Source: Pleomorphomonas sp. PLEO
GTDB taxonomy: Bacteria > Pseudomonadota > Alphaproteobacteria > Rhizobiales > Pleomorphomonadaceae
Direction: 5' to 3'
Length of the DNA stretch: 64,000 bases
Assembly: GCF_041320595.1 (NCBI RefSeq)
Contig: NZ_CP166625.1
Location: 846,501-910,500 of the forward strand
This document shows, in pieces, positions 43,487 to 52,053 of the stretch (positions within the stretch are counted from its first letter, which is position 1; every line of letters starts with the position of its first letter). A program made the translations under genes and the position numbers. The notes under the pieces were generated by a model, which did no database searches, was not told the DNA's origin, and saw only the letters and a program-made list of their open reading frames with translations.

Positions 43487-44743
43487 ATGTCCACCTCTTT
43501 CGGTCCGGCGCCGCGTCGCCGCTCGGTTCCCGTCGTTGTCGGCAATGTGACGATCGGTGGCGATGCGCCGGTGGTTGTCCAGTCGATGACCAACACGGAC
43601 ACCGCCGATGTCGACGCCACTGTGGCGCAGGTGATGGCGCTGGCGCGCGCCGGCTCGGAGCTTGTGCGCATCACCGTCGATCGCGACGAAAGCGCCGCGG
43701 CTGTCCCGCGCATTCGCGAGCGTCTTGATCGGGTTGGCGTCGACGTGCCGCTGATCGGCGATTTTCACTTCATCGGCCATCGACTGCTCGCCGATTTCCC
43801 CGACTGCGCGGCGGCGCTCGCCAAATATCGCATCAATCCCGGCAATGTCGGCGTCCGCGCCAAGCGCGACCGGCACTTCACGGACATCGTCGAGATCGCC
43901 GCCCGCCACGGCAAGGCGGTGCGGATCGGCGTCAACTGGGGTTCGCTCGACCAGGAGCTGGCAACGCGCTTGATGGACGAGAACAAGGCCAAGGGTTCGC
44001 CGATGACGGCGCAGCAGGTGATGCGCGAAGCGATGGTACAGTCGGCGTTGCTGTCGGCCGCCCGTGCCGAGGAGATCGGTCTTGCCCGCGACCGCATCGT
44101 GTTGTCGGCCAAGGTCAGCCAGGTTCAGGATCTCATCGCCGTCTATGGCGAGCTCGCGGCGCGCGGCGATTACGCCCTCCATCTTGGCCTCACCGAGGCC
44201 GGCATGGGGACCAAGGGCGTCGTCGCCTCCTCGGCGTCGATGGGCTACCTATTGCAATACGGCATCGGCGATACCATCCGCGTGTCCTTGACGCCGGAGC
44301 CGGGCGGTGACCGCACGCGCGAGGTCATCGTGGCGCAGGAACTTCTGCAGGTCATGGGCTTCCGCAGCTTCGTGCCGATCGTCGCGGCCTGTCCCGGCTG
44401 CGGCCGCACCACCTCGACGGTGTTCCAGGAACTCGCCAAGACCATTCAGGATCAGATCCGCGATGCCATGCCCGAATGGCGGCAGCGCTATCCCGGCGTC
44501 GAGGCGCTGCAAGTGGCGGTGATGGGCTGCATCGTCAATGGGCCCGGCGAATCCAAGCATGCCAATATCGGCATATCCTTGCCCGGCACCGGCGAGAATC
44601 CGGCCGCGCCGGTGTTCATCGATGGGGAGAAGGCTGCGACGCTGCGTGGCCCGACCATCGCCCGCGATTTCCAGACGCTGGTGCTCGACTATATCGAACA
44701 GCGGTTCGGCGATGCCGCCAACCGCAAGCCGGCAGCGGAATAG
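43487..44743 (+). CDS. ispG: 4-hydroxy-3-methylbut-2-enyl diphosphate synthase (flavodoxin/ferredoxin)
   Basis: A 418-residue iron-sulfur enzyme of the methylerythritol phosphate isoprenoid pathway. The N-terminal TIM barrel contains [20 protein letters not shown] near residue 30. The cluster-binding Cys lie in [11 protein letters not shown] near 307 and [19 protein letters not shown] near 347. Length and motifs are normal. Start is ATG 43487. It is convergent with a farnesyl-diphosphate synthase gene of the same overall pathway, with two palindromic elements between them. Confidence 0.96.
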   Translation: MSTSFGPAPRRRSVPVVVGNVTIGGDAPVVVQSMTNTDTADVDATVAQVMALARAGSELVRITVDRDESAAAVPRIRERLDRVGVDVPLIGDFHFIGHRLLADFPDCAAALAKYRINPGNVGVRAKRDRHFTDIVEIAARHGKAVRIGVNWGSLDQELATRLMDENKAKGSPMTAQQVMREAMVQSALLSAARAEEIGLARDRIVLSAKVSQVQDLIAVYGELAARGDYALHLGLTEAGMGTKGVVASSASMGYLLQYGIGDTIRVSLTPEPGGDRTREVIVAQELLQVMGFRSFVPIVAACPGCGRTTSTVFQELAKTIQDQIRDAMPEWRQRYPGVEALQVAVMGCIVNGPGESKHANIGISLPGTGENPAAPVFIDGEKAATLRGPTIARDFQTLVLDYIEQRFGDAANRKPAAE

Positions 44744-44744
44744 C

Positions 44745-44823
44745 CTAGTGGAGCGAATTTGACATTTGAGTTCCGCCTGACATAAAGCTCGCGGTCAAAT
44801 GTCAAATTCAAAAGCTCCACTAG
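44745..44823. repeat. CTAGTGG palindromic element, copy 1
   Basis: A 79-base near-perfect palindrome. CTAGTGGAGC at the left pairs with GCTCCACTAG at the right, and GAATTTGACATTTGA pairs with TCAAATGTCAAATTC nested inside. It starts 1 base after the ispG stop. It could fold as a long hairpin and serve as a bidirectional terminator. Confidence 0.75.
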
Positions 44824-44836
44824 AAACAATAACTTG

Positions 44837-44913
44837 CTAGTGGTTCTTATGACTCCGACATTTGCTCCGAGGCCGATATCAGGCGGATGCAAATGTCGGA
44901 GTCGAACCACTAG
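44837..44913. repeat. CTAGTGG palindromic element, copy 2 (inverted)
   Basis: A 77-base palindrome with CTAGTGGTTC / GAACCACTAG ends and GACTCCGACATTTGC / GCAAATGTCGGAGTC nested arms. Read on the opposite strand it aligns with copy 1 over most of its length, sharing CTAGTGG, GACATTTG, TCCGCCTGA, CAAATGTC and CCACTAG. It ends 4 bases before the stop of the farnesyl-diphosphate synthase gene. Confidence 0.75.
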
Positions 44914-44917
44914 AAGA

Positions 44918-45844
44918 TCAGCGGCGCCTGTCTGCGACGAAGCGGGCGGTGGCGGCGAGCGTTTCGGAACGCGCGCCCCAGGGAGCGAGCAGGTCCGTGG
45001 CTTCAGTGACGAGCCGGTCGAGTTCGGCACGCACGGCATCAACACCGAGACGCGCCACCAGCGTGCCCTTGCCGTGAGCGGCGTCCTTGGCCACCGCCTT
45101 GCCCATCTCGCTTTCGGTGGCCGTGACGTCGAGCAGGTCGTCGGCGAGCTGGAAGGCGAGACCGATGATGTCGCCGAAACGCCCGAAACGGCGAACTTCC
45201 TGTTCATTGCCGTCGCCGAGCCGAGCGCCCATGACCGTGGCGGCGCGGATCAACGCACCGGTCTTCATTGCCTGCAGTTGGCGGATGCTGGCTTCGTCCG
45301 GCGCTTCGCCGTCGCCAAAGCGTCCTTCCGCTGCCAGGTCGAGCATCTGGCCGCCAACCATGCCACCCAGGCCGCCAGCGCGGGCGAGATCGAGCACCAG
45401 TGCTGCTCGTAACGTCGGGTCGGTGTAGCAAGTGGGATCGGCGAGGAGGTCGAAGGCAAGTGTCAGGAGGGCATCGCCGGCGAGAATGGCCGTCGCTTCG
45501 TCATAGGCCACGTGCACGGTTGGGCGGCCACGCCGGAGCGTGTCGTCGTCCATGGCTGGAAGGTCGTCGTGGACCAGCGAATAGCAATGAAGACATTCGA
45601 TGGCCGCTGCCGCCGGCATCAGCGTTTCGACCGTCAAACCAGGATTGAGAAGGCGGGCGACCTCAGTCAGCAGGAATGGCCGTAGGCGCTTGCCGCCGGC
45701 AAGAACGGCGTGGCGCATGGCGGCAAGAAGCCGAGCCGGCCGAACGATTTCGCCGGGGCGAGGGTTCGCATCGAGACGCGCCGTGAGGCCGGCTTCCAGC
45801 AGGTCGGCAAAATCGGCAAGGGCTGTGTCGAAGGCGGTGGTCAT
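44918..45844 (-). CDS. ispA: Farnesyl/geranyl diphosphate synthase
   Basis: A 308-residue trans-prenyltransferase that condenses IPP with allylic diphosphates. The first Asp-rich motif is LVHDDLPAMDDDTLRRGRPTVH near residue 93 and the second is FQLADDLLDVT near 230. GGKRLRPFL near residue 50 and MKTGALIRAA near 190 complete the pattern. The two residues between the Asp pairs indicate the short-chain (FPP) type. Start is ATG 45844. Confidence 0.94.
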   Translation of the reverse strand: MTTAFDTALADFADLLEAGLTARLDANPRPGEIVRPARLLAAMRHAVLAGGKRLRPFLLTEVARLLNPGLTVETLMPAAAAIECLHCYSLVHDDLPAMDDDTLRRGRPTVHVAYDEATAILAGDALLTLAFDLLADPTCYTDPTLRAALVLDLARAGGLGGMVGGQMLDLAAEGRFGDGEAPDEASIRQLQAMKTGALIRAATVMGARLGDGNEQEVRRFGRFGDIIGLAFQLADDLLDVTATESEMGKAVAKDAAHGKGTLVARLGVDAVRAELDRLVTEATDLLAPWGARSETLAATARFVADRRR

Positions 45845-45912
45845 CGGCACTCCGGTCGGAAATGGACGGCCGTTGTGGTAGCTCCGGGCCGGCATGCGGG
45901 TCAAGGCGGGGC

Positions 45913-46419
45913 TCATACCGGTAGCACGGTTGTGTTCTTCACCTCTTCCATCACCGGGTAGGTATGGGTCTCGCGTACGCCCGGCAGCGTCATCAGCACC
46001 TCGGACAGGAATTCACGATAGGCTTCCATGTCCCGGACGCGTGCCTTGACGAGATAATCGAAGCCGCCGGCGATCAGGTGGCATTCGAGCACTTCCGGTG
46101 CCTTCTTCACCGCCGCGGCGAAGGTGGTGAACACCTCGGGGTTCATGCGATCGAGCTTGATCTCGACGAACACCAGAAGGCCGCGCTGGAGATGCAGGGG
46201 ATCGAGGCGCGCCGTATAACCGAGGATGAATCCATCGCGCGACAGTCGTTTGACTCGCTCGGCGGTAGCCGTCGCAGACATGCCGATCTTCTCGGCGAGT
46301 TCCAGATTGGTGACGCGGCCATCTTCTTGAAGTGCGGCGAGGATCCGGCGATCGATGCGATCGAGGCCGGGAATATCTTTGCTGTGGTGAGAACGATCAC
46401 CGCCCGCCGCTGACGCCAT
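45913..46419 (-). CDS. putR: Lrp/AsnC-family regulator, probable PutR
   Basis: A 168-residue regulator. The N-terminal helix-turn-helix reads LDRIDRRILAALQEDGRVTNLELAEKIGMSATA near residues 19-50, followed by a RAM ligand-binding domain (VLECHLIAGGFDYLVKARV, then LPGVRETHTYPVMEEVK). It is divergent from putA by 171 bases, the usual arrangement of the proline-responsive activator PutR in alphaproteobacteria. That role is inferred from position. Confidence 0.88.
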   Translation of the reverse strand: MASAAGGDRSHHSKDIPGLDRIDRRILAALQEDGRVTNLELAEKIGMSATATAERVKRLSRDGFILGYTARLDPLHLQRGLLVFVEIKLDRMNPEVFTTFAAAVKKAPEVLECHLIAGGFDYLVKARVRDMEAYREFLSEVLMTLPGVRETHTYPVMEEVKNTTVLPV

Positions 46420-46564
46420 CGCAAATCCCCAAGACAGATCAATCTGGAAAATTCACGGAAACAAACGGTTCATTCCGCGAATAGCGCCGATTCTATACCT
46501 CAATAAGGAGAGTGTCACCGAAAGCCTGCTGGTATCCTGCGGATTATAACAAAAGCCGCCCTCA

Positions 46565-46580
46565 GAAGGTGGCAACCTTC
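46565..46580 (+). promoter_or_regulatory. Small hairpin just upstream of the putA ribosome-binding site
   Basis: GAAGGT and ACCTTC form a perfect 6-bp stem around GGCA, ending 1 base before the CGGAGA ribosome-binding region of putA. It may influence translation or simply stabilise the leader. Confidence 0.3.
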
Positions 46581-46590
46581 CGGAGATCAG

Positions 46591-49500
46591 ATGTCCGCAG
46601 CTTCTTCAGAGCCCCTCCGGGCTCCGTGTTTTTCGCCGCCCTATGCGGAAGACGAGACTGTCGTGGTCCGCCGCCTCCTGGCGGCCCGGGTCGAGGATCC
46701 AGACGCGCGCGGGCGCGTCGATGCGTATGCCAGCCGTCTCATCAAGGCGATCCGTAACGGCAAGTCGGCCATCGGCGGCGTTGAGGATTTCCTGAAAGCC
46801 TATTCGCTGACGACGCGCGAGGGCCTGGCCATCATGGTGATGGCCGAGGCGCTGCTCCGCGTGCCCGATGGAGCGACTGCCGACAAGCTGATCGAGGACA
46901 AGCTCGCTTCGGCCGCCTTCGGCTTCCACGGCAAGGGCGAGGACCCCTGGCTGGTGGCGGCCTCCGGCTGGGCGCTCGGCGTGACGACGCGCGTGCTCCA
47001 GCCGGGCGAAACTCCTGAGAATGTCCTGACCGGCCTCGTCAAGCGTCTGGGCATGCCGCCGGTGCGCGCCGCCACGCGGCAGGCGATGAAGATCATGGGC
47101 CACCAGTTCGTACTGGGCACTTCGATCGAAGCCGCCTTGTCCCGTGCTCGCGGTCTGGCCGGCAAGGGCTATCGCCACTCCTACGATATGCTTGGCGAGG
47201 GCGCCCGCACAGCCGCCGATGCGGAACGGTACTTTGCCGACTACGCCATGGCGATCGAAGCGATCGGCCGGTCGGCCGGCTCCGAGGCGCTGCCGGCCCG
47301 GCCGGGCATTTCGGTCAAGCTGTCGGCGCTGCATCCGCGCTACGAGGCGCTGAACGGCGCGCGTGTTATGGCCGAGCTCGTGCCAAGGCTGCTCGAACTG
47401 TCGCGGGCGGCGAAGGCCTACGATCTCAACCTCACCGTCGACGCCGAAGAAGCCGATCGGTTGAAGCTGTCTCTCGAGGTGATCGCCACTGTCACCAGCG
47501 ATCCGTCGCTTGCCGGGTGGGATGGGTTCGGCCTTGCCGTGCAGGCCTACCAGAAGCGGGCGCCGGCGGTGATCGACCATATGATCGATCTTGCCGAAAG
47601 CCTGAATCGTCGCTTCATGGTGCGTCTCGTCAAGGGTGCCTATTGGGACACCGAGATGAAGCGGGGACAGGAACGGGGTCTTGACGATTATCCCCTCTTC
47701 ACCCGCAAAGCCTCCACCGACCTGTCCTATCTCGTCTGCGCCGAGAAGATGCTCAAAGCGCGGCCGCGCCTCTACCCGCAATTCGCGACGCACAATGCGC
47801 TGACGGTGGCCGAGGTTTCGGAGATTGCCGGTACCAACCGGCATTTCGAATTCCAGCGGCTGCACGGCATGGGCGATACGCTCTACCGTGAGGTCACCGA
47901 GAGGGATGGTCAGCCGTGCCGCATTTATGCGCCGGTCGGTGGCCACAAGGATCTTCTCGCCTATCTCGTTCGCCGCCTTCTGGAAAATGGCGCCAACTCA
48001 TCCTTTGTCGCCGCTGTCGGCGACTCCAAAGTGGAGATATCGACCTTGCTGAAGCGTCCCGCCGACGTATTGGCTGGCGGCGACCGCGCCCGTCACGCCC
48101 GTATTCCGTTGCCTGCCGATCTGTTCGGCGATCGCCGCAATTCCCGCGGCGTGGAGCTTGCCGACGAACAGGCGCTGGAACCTCTGCTGACCGCCATCGC
48201 GGCTGCCGGCAGCGATTTCGGGACCGCCGCTTCGATCATCGACGGCATGGATGCGACTGGACCTCAGCGCGTTCTCCTGTCGCCGATCGATGGCAAGACG
48301 GAGATCGGTCGGGCCGTCGATGCAGATGCCGAAACGGCAAAGCAGGCGGTCGCCTCGACTGTCGCCGGCTTCCGTTCGTGGTCTGAAACGCCGGCCCAGA
48401 CGCGCGCCGCCGCGCTGGAGCGGGCGGCCGACCTTCTTGAGGATCGGCTTCCGGCTTTTCTCGCCGTGCTGGCGCTCGAGGCGGGCAAGACGTTGGCCGA
48501 TGGCGTCGCCGAGGTGCGCGAGGCGGTCGACTTCTGCCGCTACTACGCCAGCGAGGCGCGGCGCCTGTTCCAAGTGCCAGTCGCCATGCCCGGTCCGACC
48601 GGCGAGGAAAACAGGCTCAGCTATCGCGGTCGTGGCGTGTTCGCGGCCATTGCTCCCTGGAACTTCCCGCTGGCGATTTTCGTCGGCCAGACAGCAGCGG
48701 CGCTGGCCGCCGGCAATGTGGTGGTGGCAAAGCCCGCCGAGCAGACGCCGCTTGTCGGTGCCATGATGGTGCGTCTGCTGCATGAGGCTGGCGTACCAAC
48801 CTCGGCACTGGCTCTGCTGGTCGGCGACGGCGCGGCCGGCGCGGCGCTGGTTGCCGATCCGCGCATCGCCGGCGTCGCCTTTACCGGCTCGACCGATACC
48901 GCTTTCGCCATCAACAGGGCGCTTGCCGCCAAGCGTGGGCCGATCGTGCCGCTGATCGCCGAAACCGGTGGCCTCAACGCCATGATCGTCGACGCCACGG
49001 CGCTCGGCGAGCAGGTGACCGACGACGTCGTCACCTCGGCCTTCCGCTCGGCTGGTCAGCGCTGTTCGGCGCTGCGCCTGCTGTTCGTGCAGGAGGATGT
49101 CGCCGATCACATGGTCGCCCTGATCAAAGGGGCGGCGGCTGAACTCAAGGTCGGCGATCCCAGGCGGCCGGACACCGACGTCGGCCCGATCATCGATCGT
49201 GAGCAAGCCGAAAAGCTCGCCGTTCACGTGGCGGCTTGGCAAGGCAAGGGTGGCGTGCTGTTTTCCGGCCAGATACCTGGGGGCTTGCTGGCCGGCGGCA
49301 CCTATTTCGCGCCTGCGCTCATCGAGCTACCCGAGGCTGTGGCCCTCGATCGGGAAGTGTTCGGCCCGGTGCTGCACATCGTCCGCTACAAGGCAAAAGA
49401 CCTCGACAGGGTGATCGAGGATATCGCGGCGAGCGGCTATGGCCTGACGCTCGGCATTCATTCGCGGATCGAGACGACGGTGAAGCGCATCGTCGATCGG

Positions 49501-49707
49501 TTGCCGATCGGCAATGTCTACGTCAATCGCAACATGATCGGAGCGGTGGTCGGCTCGCAGCCCTTCGGGGGCTCGGGGCTCTCTGGCACCGGCCCCAAGG
49601 CGGGCGGCCCCAACTATCTTACCCGCTTCGCGCTGGAGCAGGTGGTCTCCGTCAACACGGCGGCGGCCGGCGGCAATGCGACGCTGGTTGCCATGGGCGA
49701 CGACTGA
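46591..49707 (+). CDS. putA: Bifunctional proline dehydrogenase / L-glutamate gamma-semialdehyde dehydrogenase
   Basis: A 1038-residue PutA that oxidises proline to glutamate with substrate channelling. The FAD-linked proline dehydrogenase barrel spans about 180-460 (VKLSALHPRYEAL, LTVDAEEADRL, RLVKGAYWDTE). The aldehyde dehydrogenase part (about 530-1020) has APWNFPLAIF, FTGSTDTAFAIN, the catalytic Glu in IAETGGLNAM and the catalytic Cys in SAGQRCSALRLL. It has no N-terminal ribbon-helix-helix DNA-binding domain, so it is a non-regulatory, short (type A) PutA. This agrees with a separate Lrp-type regulator next door. Confidence 0.96.
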   Translation: MSAASSEPLRAPCFSPPYAEDETVVVRRLLAARVEDPDARGRVDAYASRLIKAIRNGKSAIGGVEDFLKAYSLTTREGLAIMVMAEALLRVPDGATADKLIEDKLASAAFGFHGKGEDPWLVAASGWALGVTTRVLQPGETPENVLTGLVKRLGMPPVRAATRQAMKIMGHQFVLGTSIEAALSRARGLAGKGYRHSYDMLGEGARTAADAERYFADYAMAIEAIGRSAGSEALPARPGISVKLSALHPRYEALNGARVMAELVPRLLELSRAAKAYDLNLTVDAEEADRLKLSLEVIATVTSDPSLAGWDGFGLAVQAYQKRAPAVIDHMIDLAESLNRRFMVRLVKGAYWDTEMKRGQERGLDDYPLFTRKASTDLSYLVCAEKMLKARPRLYPQFATHNALTVAEVSEIAGTNRHFEFQRLHGMGDTLYREVTERDGQPCRIYAPVGGHKDLLAYLVRRLLENGANSSFVAAVGDSKVEISTLLKRPADVLAGGDRARHARIPLPADLFGDRRNSRGVELADEQALEPLLTAIAAAGSDFGTAASIIDGMDATGPQRVLLSPIDGKTEIGRAVDADAETAKQAVASTVAGFRSWSETPAQTRAAALERAADLLEDRLPAFLAVLALEAGKTLADGVAEVREAVDFCRYYASEARRLFQVPVAMPGPTGEENRLSYRGRGVFAAIAPWNFPLAIFVGQTAAALAAGNVVVAKPAEQTPLVGAMMVRLLHEAGVPTSALALLVGDGAAGAALVADPRIAGVAFTGSTDTAFAINRALAAKRGPIVPLIAETGGLNAMIVDATALGEQVTDDVVTSAFRSAGQRCSALRLLFVQEDVADHMVALIKGAAAELKVGDPRRPDTDVGPIIDREQAEKLAVHVAAWQGKGGVLFSGQIPGGLLAGGTYFAPALIELPEAVALDREVFGPVLHIVRYKAKDLDRVIEDIAASGYGLTLGIHSRIETTVKRIVDRLPIGNVYVNRNMIGAVVGSQPFGGSGLSGTGPKAGGPNYLTRFALEQVVSVNTAAAGGNATLVAMGDD

Positions 49708-49726
49708 CAAGAAAAACGAGAGCGGA

Positions 49727-49766
49727 GTTCGGAAAGGTCGGGGCGTGAGTCCCGGTCTTTCCGAAC
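49727..49766 (+). terminator. Hairpin behind putA
   Basis: GTTCGGAAAG (49727-49736) pairs perfectly with CTTTCCGAAC (49757-49766), with further GC pairing inside. There is no good T-run, so efficiency as an intrinsic terminator is uncertain. This is the first part of the 428-base gap between putA and the transglycosylase gene. Confidence 0.5.
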
Positions 49767-49804
49767 ACTTTCGACCGGTCGTGACGCGCGCCGGGGCACA
49801 GCGC

Positions 49805-49925
49805 AAAAAAACAGGCCGGGGTTACCGGCCTGAGTTCTGGGAGGAAAGCTGGAGAGCCACGTGGATCAGGAGGAAGACCCAGACGGAAGACCGACGAAGC
49901 AGCGCTCACAAGTAAAAGGTCTCAC
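49805..49925 (-). ncRNA. Candidate small RNA ending in a strong intrinsic terminator
   Basis: On the minus strand CAGGCCGG and CCGGCCTG form a perfect 8-bp stem (49812-49832) followed by seven U (49805-49811), a textbook rho-independent terminator. No minus-strand coding gene lies upstream of it: the neighbouring transglycosylase and putA are both on the plus strand. The presumed transcript carries CUUCCUCCUG and UUUCCUCCCAG, anti-Shine-Dalgarno-type sequences seen in alphaproteobacterial trans-acting RNAs. The 5' end is not determined, and I did not find a convincing promoter. Confidence 0.4.
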
Positions 49926-49966
49926 GTTGCCTCAATTCGCGCCATGCTAAATTTGGGGCATCTCTG

Positions 49967-49972
49967 TATAAT
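49967..49972 (+). promoter_or_regulatory. Possible -10 element (TATAAT)
   Basis: A perfect TATAAT lies in the gap, 164 bases ahead of the transglycosylase start. No well-spaced -35 is visible. The rest of the 49708-50135 gap holds the putA hairpin, the candidate small RNA and otherwise nothing I recognise. Confidence 0.3.
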
Positions 49973-50135
49973 TTGTGAGCATTTGCCGCATTGGTCGGCT
50001 TTTTGAGGCTTTGTCGCTGGGAAAATGAGGCTCGGGTGGTTTTGCCGTCGCAGCGACGGACGCTTCCCGTTGGCTTTTCCCCTGTTTGCCCGGCCAGCCC
50101 CGTTGGTTTATGAGAAAACGGACAGGCGGGTGGGC

Positions 50136-50879
50136 ATGAGCGATCTCAGCGAGGCGGTAGCCGACGGCGAGCCGGTGGCGGACGACGAGGAGGCGGCGGC
50201 TGTGAGGCGAGCTGGCTGGCGGATGTGGCTCAAGCGGCTTTCCGTCGCCGCCGCGGTGGTGGTCGTTCTGCCCTTCGTTCTGGTGCCGATTTATCTGTTC
50301 GCTCGGCCCGTTTCGACGCTGATGGTGTGGGACCTTCTGACCTTCCAGGGTTACAGCCGCGATTGGGTCGATCTCGACGATATCGCGCCCAGCATGAAGC
50401 AGGCTGTGGTTATGAGCGAGGATGGGCAATTCTGCTTCCACGACGGTGTCGACTGGACGCAGCTTCGCTCGGTCCTGAGCCGTAACGGCGGTCCCAATCG
50501 TGGCGCCAGCACCATCACCATGCAGACGGTGAAGAACGTCTTCCTGTGGCCGTCGCGCTCCTACCTCCGCAAGGGCCTCGAAATTCCGCTCGCTCTCTAT
50601 GCCGATTTCGTCTGGTCAAAGCGGCGAACGCTGGAAATTTACCTCAACATCGCCGAGCTCGGTCCCAACGTTTACGGTGTCGAGGCGGCGGCCCATTATT
50701 ACTTCAAGAAGTCGGCCTCGAAGCTGAGCCGGCGCGAGGCGGCGCTGATCGCTGCCGCCCTGCCCAATCCGGCCATCCGAAACCCCTTGAAGCCGAGTCG
50801 AGCGCAAAAGACGCTGTCGCGCATCATTGAGCTTCGCGTCAATCAGTCCGGCGCCTATGTCGAGTGTCTTGCTCCGTGA
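50136..50879 (+). CDS. mtgA: Monofunctional biosynthetic peptidoglycan transglycosylase
   Basis: A 247-residue GT51 enzyme that polymerises lipid II glycan strands. One N-terminal membrane anchor (about residues 33-55) is followed by the transglycosylase domain. The catalytic Glu is in VVMSEDGQFCFHDGVD near residue 93, with GGPNRGASTITMQTVKNVFLW near 117 and RRTLEIYLNIAELGPNVYGVEAA near 164. ATG 50136 is chosen; a longer in-frame start at 50025 lacks support. Confidence 0.92.
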   Translation: MSDLSEAVADGEPVADDEEAAAVRRAGWRMWLKRLSVAAAVVVVLPFVLVPIYLFARPVSTLMVWDLLTFQGYSRDWVDLDDIAPSMKQAVVMSEDGQFCFHDGVDWTQLRSVLSRNGGPNRGASTITMQTVKNVFLWPSRSYLRKGLEIPLALYADFVWSKRRTLEIYLNIAELGPNVYGVEAAAHYYFKKSASKLSRREAALIAAALPNPAIRNPLKPSRAQKTLSRIIELRVNQSGAYVECLAP

Positions 50880-51068
50880 TGAATGGTTGCCCCATCTGTC
50901 GTCTCTCCATCGGGATTGCGACGGAGAGGCCACTTTTTTCCCGGCAGGCACTGGCAAAGTGGCGCGCCAGTCTGTATAAGGCCGCATCTTTAGGAACGAG
51001 CGCCCGCGCGCCCGAACGGTGGGCCATTGCGGTTCCCCCTTTACGAGCGGGCGATGGAGTAGAAGACA

Positions 51069-51251
51069 ATGGCAGTTCCCAAGCGAAAGACCTCGCCGTC
51101 CAAGCGGGGCATGCGTCGGTCTCACGATGCGCTGAAGCAGCCGACCTACGTCGAAGACAAGACCTCGGGCGAGCTGCGTCGTCCCCACCACGTCGATCTC
51201 AAGACCGGCATGTACCGCGGCCGCCAGATTCTGGCGCCCAAGGAAGCCTGA
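51069..51251 (+). CDS. rpmF: Large ribosomal subunit protein bL32
   Basis: A 60-residue ribosomal protein. [20 protein letters not shown] is the invariant start of L32. It is the zinc-free form, without the four Cys. It is followed by a clear terminator 53 bases after the stop. Confidence 0.97.
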   Translation: MAVPKRKTSPSKRGMRRSHDALKQPTYVEDKTSGELRRPHHVDLKTGMYRGRQILAPKEA

Positions 51252-51303
51252 TAAACAGATTTGCTCGGCCGTCCACGACGGCCGGGATATCGACCTGAAA
51301 AGA

Positions 51304-51334
51304 GCCGGTGCATCGCGCCGGCCTTTTTGTTTTT
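51304..51334 (+). terminator. Rho-independent terminator of rpmF
   Basis: GCCGGTGC (51304-51311) pairs with GCGCCGGC (51315-51322) around a 3-base loop, followed by a T-rich tract TTTTTGTTTTTG. Confidence 0.8.
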
Positions 51335-51418
51335 GTGTGATGGGTCGATGAAGGCCTGCGTTGTGGACGGCGCAACGCTCTCCCGCGGCTCCAGGCGAAA
51401 TCGGCTCCTGCTTGCCGC

Positions 51419-51808
51419 TCAGTATTCGGCGGTGCCGAAGAATCCCGGCTCTAGCTCGGTGACGCGGCGATAGCCATCGCGATAGAGCGCATCGGCGCGG
51501 GCGACGATCAGCGCCGGATCGCGACGGACGCGGCGCTCGCCGGTGCCCGCGTCGCCGAGACCAAGGGCGGCGAGTTGAGCGACGAAGGGCGCCGAGGCGG
51601 GGTTGCCCGTGGCCGTCGTAGACGAACGGCGACGGAGTGTTTCGTCCCGCTGTTCGGCTTGGAGATCGAGAATGGCGAACTGTTGGCGCTCACCGCTGGC
51701 CGACGAGCCTTCGATTGCCTCAACATAACGACCGGAAGCGCGGTGCGCCGCCCTTTGGAGGCTCTGGCTGCCGACGCTTTCGCCGATAGAGCCGACCGAT
51801 CCGATCAT
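51419..51808 (-). CDS. Uncharacterised 129-residue protein
   Basis: I do not recognise this family. It starts MIGSVGSIGESVGSQSLQRAAHR, is rich in Ala, Gly, Arg and Ser, and has predicted helical stretches (ILDLQAEQRDETLRRRSS, then APFVAQLAALGLG). The C-terminus has ALIVARADALYRDGYRRVTELEPGFFGTAEY. There is no signal peptide or membrane segment. It is divergent from the GGDEF/EAL gene and shares the upstream CtrA-type site, whose TTAACC half points toward this gene. Confidence 0.6.
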   Translation of the reverse strand: MIGSVGSIGESVGSQSLQRAAHRASGRYVEAIEGSSASGERQQFAILDLQAEQRDETLRRRSSTTATGNPASAPFVAQLAALGLGDAGTGERRVRRDPALIVARADALYRDGYRRVTELEPGFFGTAEY

Positions 51809-51901
51809 TATCGTAGGCCTTTCAAGGGGCTGTGCCGTTTCGGCACAGAGTGAACCGACGTCAGGAATACGGAGCAACCATCGCGCCACCTTCAAGAATG
51901 G

Positions 51902-51916
51902 TTAAGAAAAGGTTAA
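51902..51916 (-). promoter_or_regulatory. CtrA-type binding site (TTAA-N7-TTAA)
   Basis: TTAA (51902-51905) and TTAA (51913-51916) with exactly 7 bases between. On the minus strand it reads TTAACC, 5 bases, TTAACCATT, the form closest to the published consensus. It is 94 bases upstream of the 129-residue gene on that strand and 138 bases before the GGDEF/EAL gene on the other. Confidence 0.62.
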
Positions 51917-52053
51917 TGCGCAAGACCACCAGCCGAAAATACGTCGGTGGGCCAGCCGTTTCAGAGATGCGTCGATGGCGAATGATAAAAATCGCGGGTT
52001 CACGTGAGAGGGGCGTTGCGGTAGGTGTTCCAAAACGACGAGGACGGCGGCAG

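Noticed and set aside
46606-49242. Two minus-strand open frames of 446 and 414 codons opposite putA
   Set aside because: They mirror conserved PutA codons and show no domain of their own.
49676-49915. 79-codon plus-strand frame behind putA
   Set aside because: It crosses two perfect hairpins, has no ribosome-binding site and no plausible protein features.
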